64,000 nucleotides of DNA from Candidatus Accumulibacter similis (GCA_013347225.1 CP054595.1:2972415-3036414), one strand, 5' to 3'. Shown: positions 24,943-34,959, counted from the first letter of the stretch. Notes: a model not told the origin generated them from the sequence alone. Made by a program: numbers and translations.

Positions 24943-26751
24943 TCATCGCGACAGCCAGGTGCTCGCGGCGGGCCCTGGGCGCGCGCCAGCACCCACGTTC
25001 AACGCTGGCACCCGCTGCGCCAGTGCAGCCAGCGGGCGCGCTGCGACAGCGCCCATCCTGCCACGCAGCGCGCTGTACCATGCGAGTTGGTCTGCCAGCG
25101 GCAGGCGGGCATCGGCCTCGCGACGTTTCCCCGTGGGCAGCGCGAGCCATTCGCTGTGGGCATCGAGACCGGTCTCGATCCACTCGGCCGTGCCCAGCTT
25201 GCGGTTCCAGCCGATGCGCAAGGCGTTTGCCTCGCCGTCGCCGGCGAACAAGTTGCCATCGCTCCGGTTGTCCGCCAGTGGCGCCGGCATCGTCAGGGCG
25301 ATCGCATTCCCCGCGATCACGTTGCCCGTCACCCAGTTGTTCCTAACCGAGAAATCCATCTCGCCGCGCGGATCACGCTGTCCCTCATCGACTATCGCTA
25401 TGCCGTCGAGCCCGTTGCTGGCGACCAGGTTGAACGCCAGGGTACTGAGTGAGGTCTGGCGCAGGTAGATTCCCCGCTGGCGATTGCCAACGACCACGTT
25501 GTTGTCCACCAGGAAGCCCTGGCACATCTCCAGGTGCAACCCGAAACCGGAGTTGAACGCCAACAACGAGTCGGTGACCCGGTTGTTGCGGTTCTTCCAG
25601 TCAAACCAGAGACCATCGCCCTGATTGTCCGTTGCCTTGAAGCGTGTGATCATCGAGTTGTTCAGACCACCGTCACCGACAAACTTGGCACCACCGGCTT
25701 CCCACCATTTGTTGAAGCCGCGGGTATTGTTGTGACTGACGGTCACGTCGACAATCTTCCAGCCCGAACCTCTGCCACCCAGTCCGGTCTGGCCGCATTC
25801 GCTGAAGGTGCTGGCGACGATTTCGTGATCGGCTCCATTGAGTCCCATGCAGGTGCCGTCGGCGCGACGAATGCGAACGTTCTCGATGCGGATGCTCCTG
25901 CCTTCAAGTTGAACGGCACCGCCACGGGTGATGGCGGTGGTATTCGAATGCTCGAAGCTGAGGTTCTTCAAAGATAGGCGCTCGACACCCGTCGCAAGAA
26001 CAAGCCGTTGCAGGGAGGCCACCTCGACGGTACGACCGGCGAGGCTGTCGACCGCCACGCGGATCATCACGTTGCCCAGCGCCCTGTCGTAGTGGAAGCT
26101 GTTCATGGGCATGCTCGCGCGGTTGCCGTCGACGCGCCCGGGCCAGATGCCGCCATTGCTCGCGTGCAGGGCCGCCAACGGGTGGTCCGGGCGGCCGGGA
26201 TAGCCGTCGAACACGCTGCCTCCGATCTGCTGCAGCGGCTGGTCATCGACGAACACCTGTGCAGGTTCGTGGCCTATCGGGGCGATGAAGCGACCCGGAC
26301 CCGCTGGCTGCCAAAGGCCCACGACGATCGATCCCTTGATCAGGGTTCGCCCTTGCGAGTCTCCCTCAATCACTGTGCGCGGGTTTCCTGCCCATGACCG
26401 GGCCGGAAAGAGCATCGGCTCCCGATAGACACCGGCGGCGATGAAGACATGGTCACCGGGTTGCAGGCGCCTCATCGCTTCGGCAATCGTCATCAGCGGT
26501 TGCGACCTGCTGGCAGCGCCGACATCGGAAGCATCAGGGTGCCGCGGGTTGACCACCAGAGTCGCAGCCAGGCCCGAGTTGGGGAAGATGGCAGGAACAC
26601 CCAATCCCAGCATCACTCTCCACACGACAGCCCGCAGCATCCGGTGCAAGGGGCGTCGCTGCACCACCGGTCCGGCATCGGCTGCAGACGCGGGCGCGAG
26701 GTCTGCGGATGGCAGCGCGGGCGAAATGGGAGAGCACCGCCTCAGCGCCAT
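24943..26751 (-). CDS. Right-handed parallel beta-helix protein
   Basis: 602 aa. A hydrophobic stretch (about residues 38-62, VVWRVMLGLGVPAIF) probably serves as the signal, with LAATLVVNPRHPDASDVG as the start of the mature protein. LMTIAEAMRRLQPGDHVFIA and AGVYREP are the usual opening of pectate-lyase-like folds. Coils follow in INGADHEIVASTF-like repeats, for example VSHNNTRGF, NSMITRFKATDNQGDG and FLVDNNVVVGNRQRGIYLRQ. Such proteins in polysaccharide loci are lyases or epimerases acting on the polymer. No catalytic residues are assigned. The first ATG overlaps the previous gene by 10 bp; ATG codons further in are possible starts. Confidence 0.85.
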   Translation of the reverse strand: MALRRCSPISPALPSADLAPASAADAGPVVQRRPLHRMLRAVVWRVMLGLGVPAIFPNSGLAATLVVNPRHPDASDVGAASRSQPLMTIAEAMRRLQPGDHVFIAAGVYREPMLFPARSWAGNPRTVIEGDSQGRTLIKGSIVVGLWQPAGPGRFIAPIGHEPAQVFVDDQPLQQIGGSVFDGYPGRPDHPLAALHASNGGIWPGRVDGNRASMPMNSFHYDRALGNVMIRVAVDSLAGRTVEVASLQRLVLATGVERLSLKNLSFEHSNTTAITRGGAVQLEGRSIRIENVRIRRADGTCMGLNGADHEIVASTFSECGQTGLGGRGSGWKIVDVTVSHNNTRGFNKWWEAGGAKFVGDGGLNNSMITRFKATDNQGDGLWFDWKNRNNRVTDSLLAFNSGFGLHLEMCQGFLVDNNVVVGNRQRGIYLRQTSLSTLAFNLVASNGLDGIAIVDEGQRDPRGEMDFSVRNNWVTGNVIAGNAIALTMPAPLADNRSDGNLFAGDGEANALRIGWNRKLGTAEWIETGLDAHSEWLALPTGKRREADARLPLADQLAWYSALRGRMGAVAARPLAALAQRVPALNVGAGARPGPAASTWLSR

Positions 26752-27725
26752 GCGGCATACAGTCGCGAACGGATCCTGCTCAACCAGCCGACGGTTCGCG
26801 CTTGCAGCCGTGAAGCGGCCAGTCTACTCGTGAACTGAACCGAGGGCGATTCGAGATTGGCCACGCAGCTTTCCCTGCTCGATGTTGCAGCAATCGCATC
26901 GATCCTCGAGCGGCTTCCGCGCGACCGCAGGCCGTGCACCGGAGCCAGCAGGACCCACGAGTTGGGAACGTAGAGCCAGCGTTCGAAGCAGTCTTCCTGT
27001 GGCATGGGTACGATCCCCCGCTTCTTCAGGACCAGACTCCACAACGCCTGGTCGTGACGGTGACCACGAAAGAGCGCATGCTGCCGTTCCGGCACATGCG
27101 CGTCAGTGATCAACTCGCCCTCGGTTGCCCACGATGCCCATTCGGCGATTTGCTCACGCACGGATGCCGAGTTGCGCAGGCCGAACCAAGTGGCCTGGAT
27201 CTGCCGCGACGCCATCACCGGGTCCTGCCAATGCCCGATTATCGCCTCGGCGGCCTCGCGCTTGCACCATCCGAGTTCGGGAAAATCAATCTCGAAACAC
27301 AGGACGCCGCGCGCGCTCAGTTCGCGGTCCAGTGCGGCGAACCGCTCGGCACCGATGCTGGACAGTTCGCAGCCGGCATCCAGGTAGTAAAGGTGTGCGC
27401 CCTCCGGAAGTGCAGAGAGCATGGCCTGCACCAGCAGGGGTTTCCATCGCCAGTAGCCGTAGCCCCGAGGATGGCTGCGCGCAAATTCCGCCTGCTGGCT
27501 GGCAAAGGCCGACATCGCCGGATGATCGGCGGCCGGGTGCAGGATGGTGACGGTATCGAACCAGCCCGTCGCCCGAGCCTGGCGACCGAGACGTTCGGCG
27601 GCCAGCGAAAAGGGATGACCCGAGTGAAAGCTCACCAGATGGCGCTCTGCTGGCAGCCAGGTTGCCGCAGATGGGCGAGACATGAAAGCCGGTGGCGAAT
27701 CAATGTAGATCTTCTCTTTTCCCAT
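26742..27725 (-). CDS. Probable glycosyltransferase (DAGC motif) of the eps locus
   Basis: 327 aa. Visible: LVSFHSGHPFSLAAERLGRQ, YGYWRWKPLLVQAML and LPEGAHLYYLDAGCELSSIG. The region near YLDAGC resembles the DxD-type donor-binding region of capsular polysaccharide and OCH1-like transferases, so it is likely a sugar transferase; the donor is unknown. The ATG at 27725 is preceded by GAGGAAATGGC. The longer frame to 27872 lacks a ribosome site and homology. Its end overlaps the beta-helix gene by 10 bp. Confidence 0.65.
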   Translation of the reverse strand: MGKEKIYIDSPPAFMSRPSAATWLPAERHLVSFHSGHPFSLAAERLGRQARATGWFDTVTILHPAADHPAMSAFASQQAEFARSHPRGYGYWRWKPLLVQAMLSALPEGAHLYYLDAGCELSSIGAERFAALDRELSARGVLCFEIDFPELGWCKREAAEAIIGHWQDPVMASRQIQATWFGLRNSASVREQIAEWASWATEGELITDAHVPERQHALFRGHRHDQALWSLVLKKRGIVPMPQEDCFERWLYVPNSWVLLAPVHGLRSRGSRSRIDAIAATSSRESCVANLESPSVQFTSRLAASRLQARTVGWLSRIRSRLYAAWR

Positions 27726-27843
27726 GCCATTTCCTCGTCCCGCACATGCCGTCGCCGCGGTCATGCTCCATGTCGGCGGGCTGCCGGGAGCGGCGGGCAA
27801 TCCGCCCGTGCCGTACTCGTTGACTACCACGTCCGCAGCCGGA

Positions 27844-29184
27844 CTAGGCGATGCCGACGTCGGCCCGTGCATCGCTTCGTCCCACCAGTTGCGAACCCGT
27901 CGCCTGGGACGACCCTGCAGATTCCTTCTCCGGGCACACCAGCGCGCACATCAATGCGGAACAGAGCCAGTAAACGTAACTGCTGCTCGCACTGTTCAAG
28001 ACGGGATTGAATGCCATGACCGTCAGGCCGCTGGTGATGATCAGAAAGTACATGGCCAGCTGTGCTCGGGCGAAGCTTGGCTCCTGCTCGCCGGAAACCC
28101 AGTTCCTTGCCAGCACCTTCCAGGCCGCAAGGAGGATCGAAAGCAATCCGAGAACGAAAGGAATGGCGGCCAGCAAACCGCCGTTGGCCAGTATGTCCAG
28201 TGGATCGGAGTGCGTCGGCAATGACTGGGTACTTGAATTGACGACGAACAGATCGAAATGGTCGACCGCCGACGCGGCAAAGGCGCGTCCCCATAACCAT
28301 GAATCCAGAAAACGGTCGATTGCCATCTGGTAAGTGTGCAGGCGGTAGACCGTGTTGCCGTCGGGCAGGTGCGATTTCGTCGCCTGATACAGGAATACCA
28401 CTCCCAGTATGCAGCACATGCCGAGCAGAGCACCCAGGATCCGCCGCAAGCCGGCGCGAACGCGGTCTGGGTCCCTGGCAGTCCGGATCATCAGTTCGTC
28501 GACGAATACCCAGGCGAAGACCATCACCAGGACGATGTATCCAGTGATCTTGTTTGGCGCCACCGCTGCCAGTATGCACAACAGTGCACCGGCCAGGCGG
28601 ACAAGAGGCTTGCGGCCAGCAATGAGTGGCATGGCAACGGCGACCAGGACCACATGCTCCATCGCGTGATAGATGATGGCGCCAAAATGGATCGTGTTCA
28701 TGAGCACACCAAGCAATGAAACACCGATCAGGGCAATCGTGACGTTGCGCACGAGAATCGCCGGCGCGCGCGATGTCCTGATCAGCCACAGGTTGACCGG
28801 GCCGCCGAGAATCAGGGACATCCCCATGAGGAGGAAGGAACTGTCGATCGCGAGGGCGAACCTGGCATACATGCTGCCGCCGGTCACGAAGACGGCGAAG
28901 AGGAGCAAGCCGCGGTAGGTGCGCACGACGGCGCCGAGTTCTGGACGCAGGTCGGGCCGGAACAGCAGGCGACCCGCAACGCACAGAAGCGTCGCTGCGA
29001 TCGCCAGGGTGGTCGGCAAATGACGGGTGAGCGCGCGTCGCCAGAGTTCGATGGCGAAGGGATCGACCGCCCACAGCACCTGCAGGGCGATGGCGAAGAC
29101 CAACAAGCCATCGGTGAAGTCGATCGACGGCCTGCGCACTGCCGCAACAGCAGTTCGCGTCGGAAAAGAGGACATCTGGGTCAT
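27844..29184 (-). CDS. Wzy-like polymerase / O-antigen ligase family protein
   Basis: 446 aa with about 11 membrane segments and a large periplasmic loop (FLYQATKSHLPDGNTVYRLH, then WLWGRAFAASAVDHFD and LPTHSDPLDILANGG). The HSDPLDI-type motif and overall plan are those of the O-antigen polymerase/ligase superfamily. It would link flipped repeat units into the polymer in the periplasm. The start at 29184 is chosen because GGAG lies 9 bases upstream; the open frame reaches 29442 by antisense of the next gene. Confidence 0.82.
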   Translation of the reverse strand: MTQMSSFPTRTAVAAVRRPSIDFTDGLLVFAIALQVLWAVDPFAIELWRRALTRHLPTTLAIAATLLCVAGRLLFRPDLRPELGAVVRTYRGLLLFAVFVTGGSMYARFALAIDSSFLLMGMSLILGGPVNLWLIRTSRAPAILVRNVTIALIGVSLLGVLMNTIHFGAIIYHAMEHVVLVAVAMPLIAGRKPLVRLAGALLCILAAVAPNKITGYIVLVMVFAWVFVDELMIRTARDPDRVRAGLRRILGALLGMCCILGVVFLYQATKSHLPDGNTVYRLHTYQMAIDRFLDSWLWGRAFAASAVDHFDLFVVNSSTQSLPTHSDPLDILANGGLLAAIPFVLGLLSILLAAWKVLARNWVSGEQEPSFARAQLAMYFLIITSGLTVMAFNPVLNSASSSYVYWLCSALMCALVCPEKESAGSSQATGSQLVGRSDARADVGIA

Positions 29185-29203
29185 CAGTGCTCCATGCGAC
29201 AGG

Positions 29204-29644
29204 TCATTGGCAAGTGGGTCGCGGCCCGTGTTCATCGTCCTGCTGGCCATTGCGAAACTTGACGACGCGCGCCGGAACACCGGCGACCACGGCGTACTGC
29301 GGGACGCTGCGAGTGACGACGCTGCCGGCAGCAATGATCGCCCCGTCATCGATGTGAACACCGGGCAGGATGATGGCACGGGTACCGATCCATACGTCGT
29401 TGCCGATGCGCACCGGCCGGCACGGCGCCGCTCCCTGGGCAATCATCGGAAGGTCCAGGCGGCTGACCTCGTGCGAGTTCGACATGACGACCACATCCGG
29501 CCCCATCATCACGTCGTCACCAATCTCGACATCATGGTCGATGCGGCACCCATGCCCAAGTTGCGAGCCGTGGCCAAGCTTGACGTGCGTTCCGCTCCCG
29601 AAGTAGGCGCGGCGCTTGATGATCATGTTGGAAAGGTTCTTCAT
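29204..29644 (-). CDS. Hexapeptide-repeat acetyltransferase (CatB/maltose acetyltransferase-like)
   Basis: 146 aa of left-handed beta-helix: [86 protein letters not shown], and the closing [13 protein letters not shown]. The catalytic histidine is in MSNSHEV. It acetylates a sugar hydroxyl or amine of the repeat unit. The ATG at 29644 lies one base after the stop of flippase 2. An upstream start at 29668 would overlap that gene. Confidence 0.9.
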   Translation of the reverse strand: MKNLSNMIIKRRAYFGSGTHVKLGHGSQLGHGCRIDHDVEIGDDVMMGPDVVVMSNSHEVSRLDLPMIAQGAAPCRPVRIGNDVWIGTRAIILPGVHIDDGAIIAAGSVVTRSVPQYAVVAGVPARVVKFRNGQQDDEHGPRPTCQ

Positions 29645-29645
29645 T

Positions 29646-30905
29646 TCAGCCTCGCCGAACGTCGTCAATCATGCCGAAGACCAGGTAGAGCAACGCGGTC
29701 AGCGCTCCGAGGACGGTGCTCCAGACCAGCCCGATGGCCCCGAACTCGCTCGCCATGACGATCACCAGGAGCGTCGAGACAGCGGTTCCGAGCAATGCCG
29801 AGACGGCGATGCGCTTTGTCTGCAAACGCGCACGCTCATGGTAGTTGGCGACTCTGCTGGCGTAGAGGACGAAGACGTAGAGTGCCTGTCCCCAGAGGAT
29901 CTCTGCGTAGGCGCTGTAGGCATCTCCCAGCAGGAGGCGAACGATCGGTTCGGCGAAGTAGGCCAGCGGCGGCAGCACCAGGGCCGGTATGCCGAGCACC
30001 GCGGCAGAGAGACGGGCGGCGTACTGGCGCAACGCGGCGCTGCCCCCCGTTCGATAGACCTCGGCGAAACGGATCGGCATCATGTTGTCGAGCGTTGTGC
30101 CGATGGCGTTGGTGAAACCGAGCAGGCCGGCGATCGAGCGATACGCCCCGACGCCGGCCGCCCCGACCACCGGCACGGCCAGATAGACCATGCCCTGCGA
30201 ACCGAGCCATTGCGCCTGGAATGGCACAATGAAGTCCCGCGCGAGTCGCCAGTTCTGGGTCATGAACGAACGCGCAGCGGAGAACACGCAGGGCATCCGC
30301 AGGCGCACGGCAGCACCAATTGCAACCGGGACGCTTGCCGCGCCCCAGAGCAGGACGCCCAGGTCGAGCGTCATCAACCCCGAATTCGCCAGCAGGAAGG
30401 CCACGATCAGGATCGGCAGATAGGTCAGCGCGTCGAACGTGAGCAGGGCCGCGCCGTCCCGGTTGAGAAAGCAGAGCTGCCGGCACCACCCCAGCAGGGG
30501 GAGCGCGAAGGACGAAGCCGCCAAGCCGAGTACGGCCCATCCAGAGATGCCGGCAGCACCGCTTGCCAAGCAGAGCGACAGGCCCCCGGCCGCGACCAGC
30601 GCCAGGGCGCCACTGATTACGAACTGGGCCGACAGGCTGCCCGCGATCAGCCGTGCTCTCTCTTCGTGGTCCTCGACATGCGGTGCCCGGGTCACCATTG
30701 GGTTGGCGACCAGCGATACGCTGACACTGACGAAGTACTGCTGCGCAACGGTGATCAGAGCATAAATGCCGAAAGCCGTTGGCCCGAGGGTGCGGGCATA
30801 GATGATGGCGAGAACGAAGTTGCAGCCGCTGACCAGGATCTGGTCGGCGAGCACCCAGTGCACATGCCTTGTCCGCGGCAGCAGTCGCTGCAGCCAGCCG
30901 CTCAT
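29646..30905 (-). CDS. Wzx-type lipid-linked oligosaccharide flippase (2)
   Basis: 419 aa, about 12 membrane segments. It opens [20 protein letters not shown] then [20 protein letters not shown] and [18 protein letters not shown]. It is clearly related to the flippase at 23243-24484 but strongly diverged. Its presence in the same locus suggests two substrates, or one flippase being redundant. The ATG at 30905 is preceded by AGGATGTGGCC. The longer frame to 31064 is antisense of the next gene. Confidence 0.87.
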   Translation of the reverse strand: MSGWLQRLLPRTRHVHWVLADQILVSGCNFVLAIIYARTLGPTAFGIYALITVAQQYFVSVSVSLVANPMVTRAPHVEDHEERARLIAGSLSAQFVISGALALVAAGGLSLCLASGAAGISGWAVLGLAASSFALPLLGWCRQLCFLNRDGAALLTFDALTYLPILIVAFLLANSGLMTLDLGVLLWGAASVPVAIGAAVRLRMPCVFSAARSFMTQNWRLARDFIVPFQAQWLGSQGMVYLAVPVVGAAGVGAYRSIAGLLGFTNAIGTTLDNMMPIRFAEVYRTGGSAALRQYAARLSAAVLGIPALVLPPLAYFAEPIVRLLLGDAYSAYAEILWGQALYVFVLYASRVANYHERARLQTKRIAVSALLGTAVSTLLVIVMASEFGAIGLVWSTVLGALTALLYLVFGMIDDVRRG

Positions 30906-31005
30906 GGCCACATCCTGGTGCCGCTGTGTGCCGGTGTCGCTGCACCCGGGCGCTGCCGCAGCGTCATGGCTGGCTCGCGTAGCGGCAGGTCGCTCCCATG
31001 CCACA

Positions 31006-32397
31006 TCAGAGCAACCGCCGCAAGGTGCTCTGCGCACGGACCCCGAGTCGCTCGCGCACGGCACAGACGGCCGCTTGCATGGTCTGCTCGACCGAGGTGC
31101 CCGAATCGATGATCACGGCGTTCGGCAGTCGATGCGCCAGCGCTGCGTAGGCCGCGGTCAGGGAACGGGCCGACTCCAGCGATATCTCGCCCTTGCGTGC
31201 GACGAGCTTCTCCGCCGGAGCGTCCAGCACCAGCCACAGGTCCGGTTGCGGTATCAGAGGCGATATCCACCGCGGCAGGGCAAAGCGTTCGGGCAACCGG
31301 TAACGCCGCCGATCGACGAGCAGGTCATGGTAGTAGCGGTCGAAGACGATCAGCGTTGAGCGGATCTTCGACGGCATCACTTGGCGCAGCCAGCTCGACC
31401 AGTAATCCGCGACAAACATGCCGATCTTCAGGCAACTGGCGAGTCGGCCGCGAGGCTCCTGCGCGTGCGGATCGCTGACCGTCGTTCCGCCTGCCGTTCG
31501 CCCGAAGTGCGGGCGCAGGTGGAAGCGCCTGACGCCACGGAAAGCGCATGCAAACTCCTTCTCGATGTGCTCGATCACCGTCGTCTTGCCACTGCCGTCG
31601 GGTCCCAGGATGGCAACGATGAAGCCGGTGGGATTGGTAACGCGCCGGAAGATCCGCAGGCACTCCTGAGCCCTGCTGCGCATCCGGCACGGCATCGACT
31701 CCCTCGGTACCCCCGCGCGCAGCCATCTGGCGAGCGCATCCTGCCGCGTGCGGAACCAGTCGACATCCGTTCTCGCAACCGCGCTGGCGACCTCCTGCAC
31801 GAGTTCGGCGGGAAACATTCGCCGCAGCGACTCGCGGCAACCGCTGGCATCCTCGTTCAACAGGTTGCCAAGCTGCTGCAGGTGACGCAGTTCCACGCAC
31901 TTCTTTTCCACCCGCTTGAAGAGATAGTATTCAAACTCGACTGCCGCTGCCGGGATCCAGAAACCCCCGGGTGAGCGCCGTCGCGTCGCGAGAACAGACT
32001 CGCTGCGCAACCACAACCGGGCGTCGAAGCGATAGCTGGCCGCCGAATCCGGGTGCAGGTAGGCAATCCGCCCGCCCTCCTGGCGTGCGAGGACGAAGTA
32101 ACGTGCCGATATTTCATGTTCGAGAATCTGGACGATCTGCGCACCGCTGACGCACTCCGGCGCGCTGAGGATCGCCGGGAGTCTGGCGAAATCACGCTCG
32201 CAGACCATGAAGTCGATATCGGAAGCGATCCTTTCCGGATAATCCCGATGGCCGGCGAGGATCACGTACGGAATGTCATGCGATTCCAGTGCAGCACAGA
32301 ACTCGATGAACATCTGCTTGCGGACGGCGTCAAGGCGGCTTGGTCTGGGCGATACGCTTCCTGCCTGATCAAGATCGGCAGCGACTGCAGTACTCAT
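31006..32397 (-). CDS. Nucleotidyltransferase-like / P-loop (thymidylate-kinase-like) fusion protein
   Basis: 463 aa. The N-terminal domain (FIEFCAALESHDIPYVILAG then DYPERIASDIDFMVCERDF) resembles minimal nucleotidyltransferases, with the acidic DIDF pair. The C-terminal half is a P-loop kinase: FIVAILGPDGSGKTTVIEHI (Walker A) and TLIVFDRYYHDLLVDRRRYR (DR.Y as in thymidylate kinases). The fusion is found in polysaccharide loci. It may activate or phosphorylate a glycan or lipid precursor, but no reaction is established. AAGGAGAACCAGGA precedes the ATG at 32397. The next gene starts about 100 bp further on. Confidence 0.8.
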   Translation of the reverse strand: MSTAVAADLDQAGSVSPRPSRLDAVRKQMFIEFCAALESHDIPYVILAGHRDYPERIASDIDFMVCERDFARLPAILSAPECVSGAQIVQILEHEISARYFVLARQEGGRIAYLHPDSAASYRFDARLWLRSESVLATRRRSPGGFWIPAAAVEFEYYLFKRVEKKCVELRHLQQLGNLLNEDASGCRESLRRMFPAELVQEVASAVARTDVDWFRTRQDALARWLRAGVPRESMPCRMRSRAQECLRIFRRVTNPTGFIVAILGPDGSGKTTVIEHIEKEFACAFRGVRRFHLRPHFGRTAGGTTVSDPHAQEPRGRLASCLKIGMFVADYWSSWLRQVMPSKIRSTLIVFDRYYHDLLVDRRRYRLPERFALPRWISPLIPQPDLWLVLDAPAEKLVARKGEISLESARSLTAAYAALAHRLPNAVIIDSGTSVEQTMQAAVCAVRERLGVRAQSTLRRLL

Positions 32398-32459
32398 TCC
32401 TGGTTCTCCTTCAACGTCTTCCCTTTCGCCCCGTATCTCATCAAATGCTCTCTCCACCA

Positions 32460-33194
32460 TCAGCGAAGCCATTGCCGGAGGCCGCGGTAGGCCGCTTCCG
32501 GAAGAAGTGCCCTGGCGACTTGGTTCCTGGTGAACTTGATCTGGCGCGCGTAATCCGATCGGATCAGCCGAAGAAAATCCTTGTCGGACGTTCCACGCAA
32601 AATGTTGTTGCGTCGGAGCAGTTTTGAGGCCTGGAAGGGCGGGCGGTTGACGCCCCAGTCGGTCGTCAGCAGGTATTCAAAGCGGGCATCAAGTGCTGCG
32701 CGCACCACCTCATGGTGATAGCCGCCGCCGGGAAAGGCGAGTGCATCGACGCGATGCCCGAGGATGTCTTCGAGAATCTCCTTGCTGCGGAAGATCTGCC
32801 GACGCGATTCGTCGCTGCTCAGGATGTCCAGTTTGACGTGATCGTGCGAATGCGAACCCACCTTCATCCCGAGGCGCTCGAGTTCACGAACCTCATGCCG
32901 ATCGAGATAGCCCGTGCTGCCGATGTTGGCCGTGGAGATGAAGAACCAGCCGGTGAAACCCTTCCTGGCCAGGCACTCCGCGTTGATGAGGTCACTCCTG
33001 TAACCGTCGTCGAAGCTGATGCCGATCCGGTACCCGTCGTCGGCGAAATCCAGCCTGTGCGAACGCAGGACGCCTAGCCCGGACTGGACGATGAGGTCGA
33101 CCTGATGGCCGAATTCGTCGTGCGTCAGCACGTAGACATCCTTGCCAGTGGTTACCGCTTCGGTACGGTGATAGGTTATGAACTGCAGTGGCAT
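32460..33194 (-). CDS. Polysaccharide deacetylase (NodB-homology)
   Basis: 244 aa with the NodB motifs: ISFDDGYRSDLINAECLARK (catalytic Asp, Asp), KVGSHSHDHVKLDIL (the two metal His) and the later ALAFPGGGYH (FPGGGY). It removes acetyl groups from amino sugars of the polymer or its precursors. No signal peptide is evident at MPLQFITYHRT, so a cytoplasmic or lipid-intermediate substrate is possible. Placed between epsI and the P-loop fusion gene. 170 bp upstream to epsI hold nothing recognisable. Confidence 0.9.
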   Translation of the reverse strand: MPLQFITYHRTEAVTTGKDVYVLTHDEFGHQVDLIVQSGLGVLRSHRLDFADDGYRIGISFDDGYRSDLINAECLARKGFTGWFFISTANIGSTGYLDRHEVRELERLGMKVGSHSHDHVKLDILSSDESRRQIFRSKEILEDILGHRVDALAFPGGGYHHEVVRAALDARFEYLLTTDWGVNRPPFQASKLLRRNNILRGTSDKDFLRLIRSDYARQIKFTRNQVARALLPEAAYRGLRQWLR

Positions 33195-33364
33195 GGATCA
33201 CTCGCGTCAATGGCTTTGCTGAATGTTGCCGGCGGCAGACCGGAGATCCGCTCCCCGTCCTGCGCGCCATCGGCGTCCCGGGGAGGCAACCGCTGCCGGC
33301 CGACAGTGCCCTGGCCGGCGATCGTTGCTCGGGATGCGCTGATGCTCATGGTCGATCGGCAGCG

Positions 33365-34051
33365 CTAGCGTGTCGTGCGCCCAGCCAGCCGGATCCGGTC
33401 CTCGGCCGTGGTTGCCGCGAGCATGTCGCTGATGAACTCGTCGTGAAGTGCGTAGGCACCGGCGTCCTGCTCACTGATCGACGACACGCGCACGAGCATT
33501 CCGTCCGGAACCTTGCCCGTGATGCCGTAGCGCAGTTGCAGCAGCTTGCGGCTGAGCCCCGGCAGGGCGACCTGGTCGCCAACCGTTATCCAGTAGGTGA
33601 TCGGCTCGGTTCTCCTTCCCTGCGCGGCGACGAGTCGGCGGACGGGAAGGACGCCGGTGGACATCGCCAATTCACTCTCGAAACTCTTCGAGAGATGAAA
33701 ACCCTGCGCGGTGTAACAGAACTCCGGACGGTGAACCTGCGTCTTGTCGCTCCCCTGGTCTCCCCCATAAGCAATCGAGAGCATGACGCGCTGCCCGCGG
33801 CTGTTGACGTAGGTCCGCCCCAGGGTCTGGTCGTAGATGGCGTCCAACCTTTGCTGGACGTCAGGGCTTACCGATACCGGAACGAGCAGGGGGTCGATCT
33901 TCCAGTCACCAAAGCGTTGCGGAATCGCCTTTTCGAGATCGATCCGCGGCCCATGGTCGGCAATCCGCTGTGTCGGCTTGAGCGCGATGGCCAGCCCGGA
34001 CGCGGCGAGCATGAGCAGCAGCAGAACGACATGGCGCAGGCAAGGCTTCAT
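33365..34051 (-). CDS. epsI: EpsI, exosortase B-associated protein
   Basis: 228 aa. An N-terminal membrane anchor (LRHVVLLLLMLAASGLAIAL) is followed by a periplasmic domain with QRFGDWKIDPLLVPV, GQRVMLSIAYGGDQGSDKTQ, VHRPEFCYTAQGF and YWITVGDQVALPGLSRKLLQ. These are signatures of the EpsI family, adjacent to exosortase genes in many genomes. Its ATG overlaps the xrtB stop (34048-34051, ATGA). The exact role with the exosortase is not known; a partner in export of the polymer or of the PEP-CTERM proteins is likely. Confidence 0.93.
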   Translation of the reverse strand: MKPCLRHVVLLLLMLAASGLAIALKPTQRIADHGPRIDLEKAIPQRFGDWKIDPLLVPVSVSPDVQQRLDAIYDQTLGRTYVNSRGQRVMLSIAYGGDQGSDKTQVHRPEFCYTAQGFHLSKSFESELAMSTGVLPVRRLVAAQGRRTEPITYWITVGDQVALPGLSRKLLQLRYGITGKVPDGMLVRVSSISEQDAGAYALHDEFISDMLAATTAEDRIRLAGRTTR

Positions 34052-34959
34052 GGCGTCACCCCAGGCGTAGGCACCGCGGCACCTTCGATTCGGCGCACAA
34101 CCCAGTGAATCAGCGAATCGACGCCAATGATCAGCAGCAGCGCCGAGAGGAACAACACCATGCCGGCGAAGCTGTGCAGGAACCCCTGTCCCGCCTCGTC
34201 ACCGAAATGGTAGGTGATCAGCGTCAGCACCATGACGCGAATGACGTTGGCGGTAAAGGAGATCGGTACGATCAGCACGGCCAGTGTCACGTTGCGCAAC
34301 AGCGAGTCGCGACGGACGATGTTGAGATAGAGCAAGCCGAGCGCCTCAAGCGTAAACAGCGTGTGCAGGCCGGCACATGCGTCAGCCACGAGCAGCTTGT
34401 ACTGGCCGATCTGCAGGATCACGCCCATGCGCGAGATGGGATAGCCGGCCCAGAAGAGAATGTGCTCGGCGACGTAGGAAACAGCCGCCTTCATCGGCAT
34501 CGTCAGCGTCTCGACGATCGAACCGGGCAGGGGAATCATGAACAGCATGAAGAACAGCGGAAACCACTGTGCCCTGAGAGCTGGCGCCCCACGCGTGAGC
34601 AACAGGATGGCAGCCAGCAGCCAGATGATCGAGGCGATCTCGAAGAGCACGATGTCCTGCGAGCGGCCGACGATGTAGAGCAGCAGGCCAACACTCAGGG
34701 TACCCCAGCCCCACGAACTGGGACTGGCGCCTTCACTCGCCTGCCACATTCCCGGCCATTTCCGCCAGGCGAGCCAGCAGGCGATCGACAACACGATCGG
34801 GCCATGCCTCTGCTCGTCGCTCGCCCAGGTCGTGCGAGACAGGTCCAGCAGGCTGGGCACGTAGAGCACCAGCAGGCCGGCGATGATCGGCAGCCACGCC
34901 AGCCACTGCCCGGTCGAGGGGACTGTCGTCGGCGCGATCGCCCGCGTGCCAAGGGCCAT
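34048..34959 (-). CDS. xrtB: Exosortase B
   Basis: 303 aa with about eight membrane segments. The exosortase residues are visible: Cys195 in VADACAGLHTL, Arg241 in SFTANVIRVMVL and His262 in LHSFAGMVLF, the Cys-Arg-His set known for exosortases and archaeosortases. It should cleave at PEP motifs and transfer the PEP-CTERM proteins on their way to the surface. The ATG at 34959 is chosen because a GGGGAG-like site precedes it; the upstream extension to 35028 is proline- and glycine-rich with no homology. Four candidate substrates are in this window. Confidence 0.95.
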   Translation of the reverse strand: MALGTRAIAPTTVPSTGQWLAWLPIIAGLLVLYVPSLLDLSRTTWASDEQRHGPIVLSIACWLAWRKWPGMWQASEGASPSSWGWGTLSVGLLLYIVGRSQDIVLFEIASIIWLLAAILLLTRGAPALRAQWFPLFFMLFMIPLPGSIVETLTMPMKAAVSYVAEHILFWAGYPISRMGVILQIGQYKLLVADACAGLHTLFTLEALGLLYLNIVRRDSLLRNVTLAVLIVPISFTANVIRVMVLTLITYHFGDEAGQGFLHSFAGMVLFLSALLLIIGVDSLIHWVVRRIEGAAVPTPGVTP

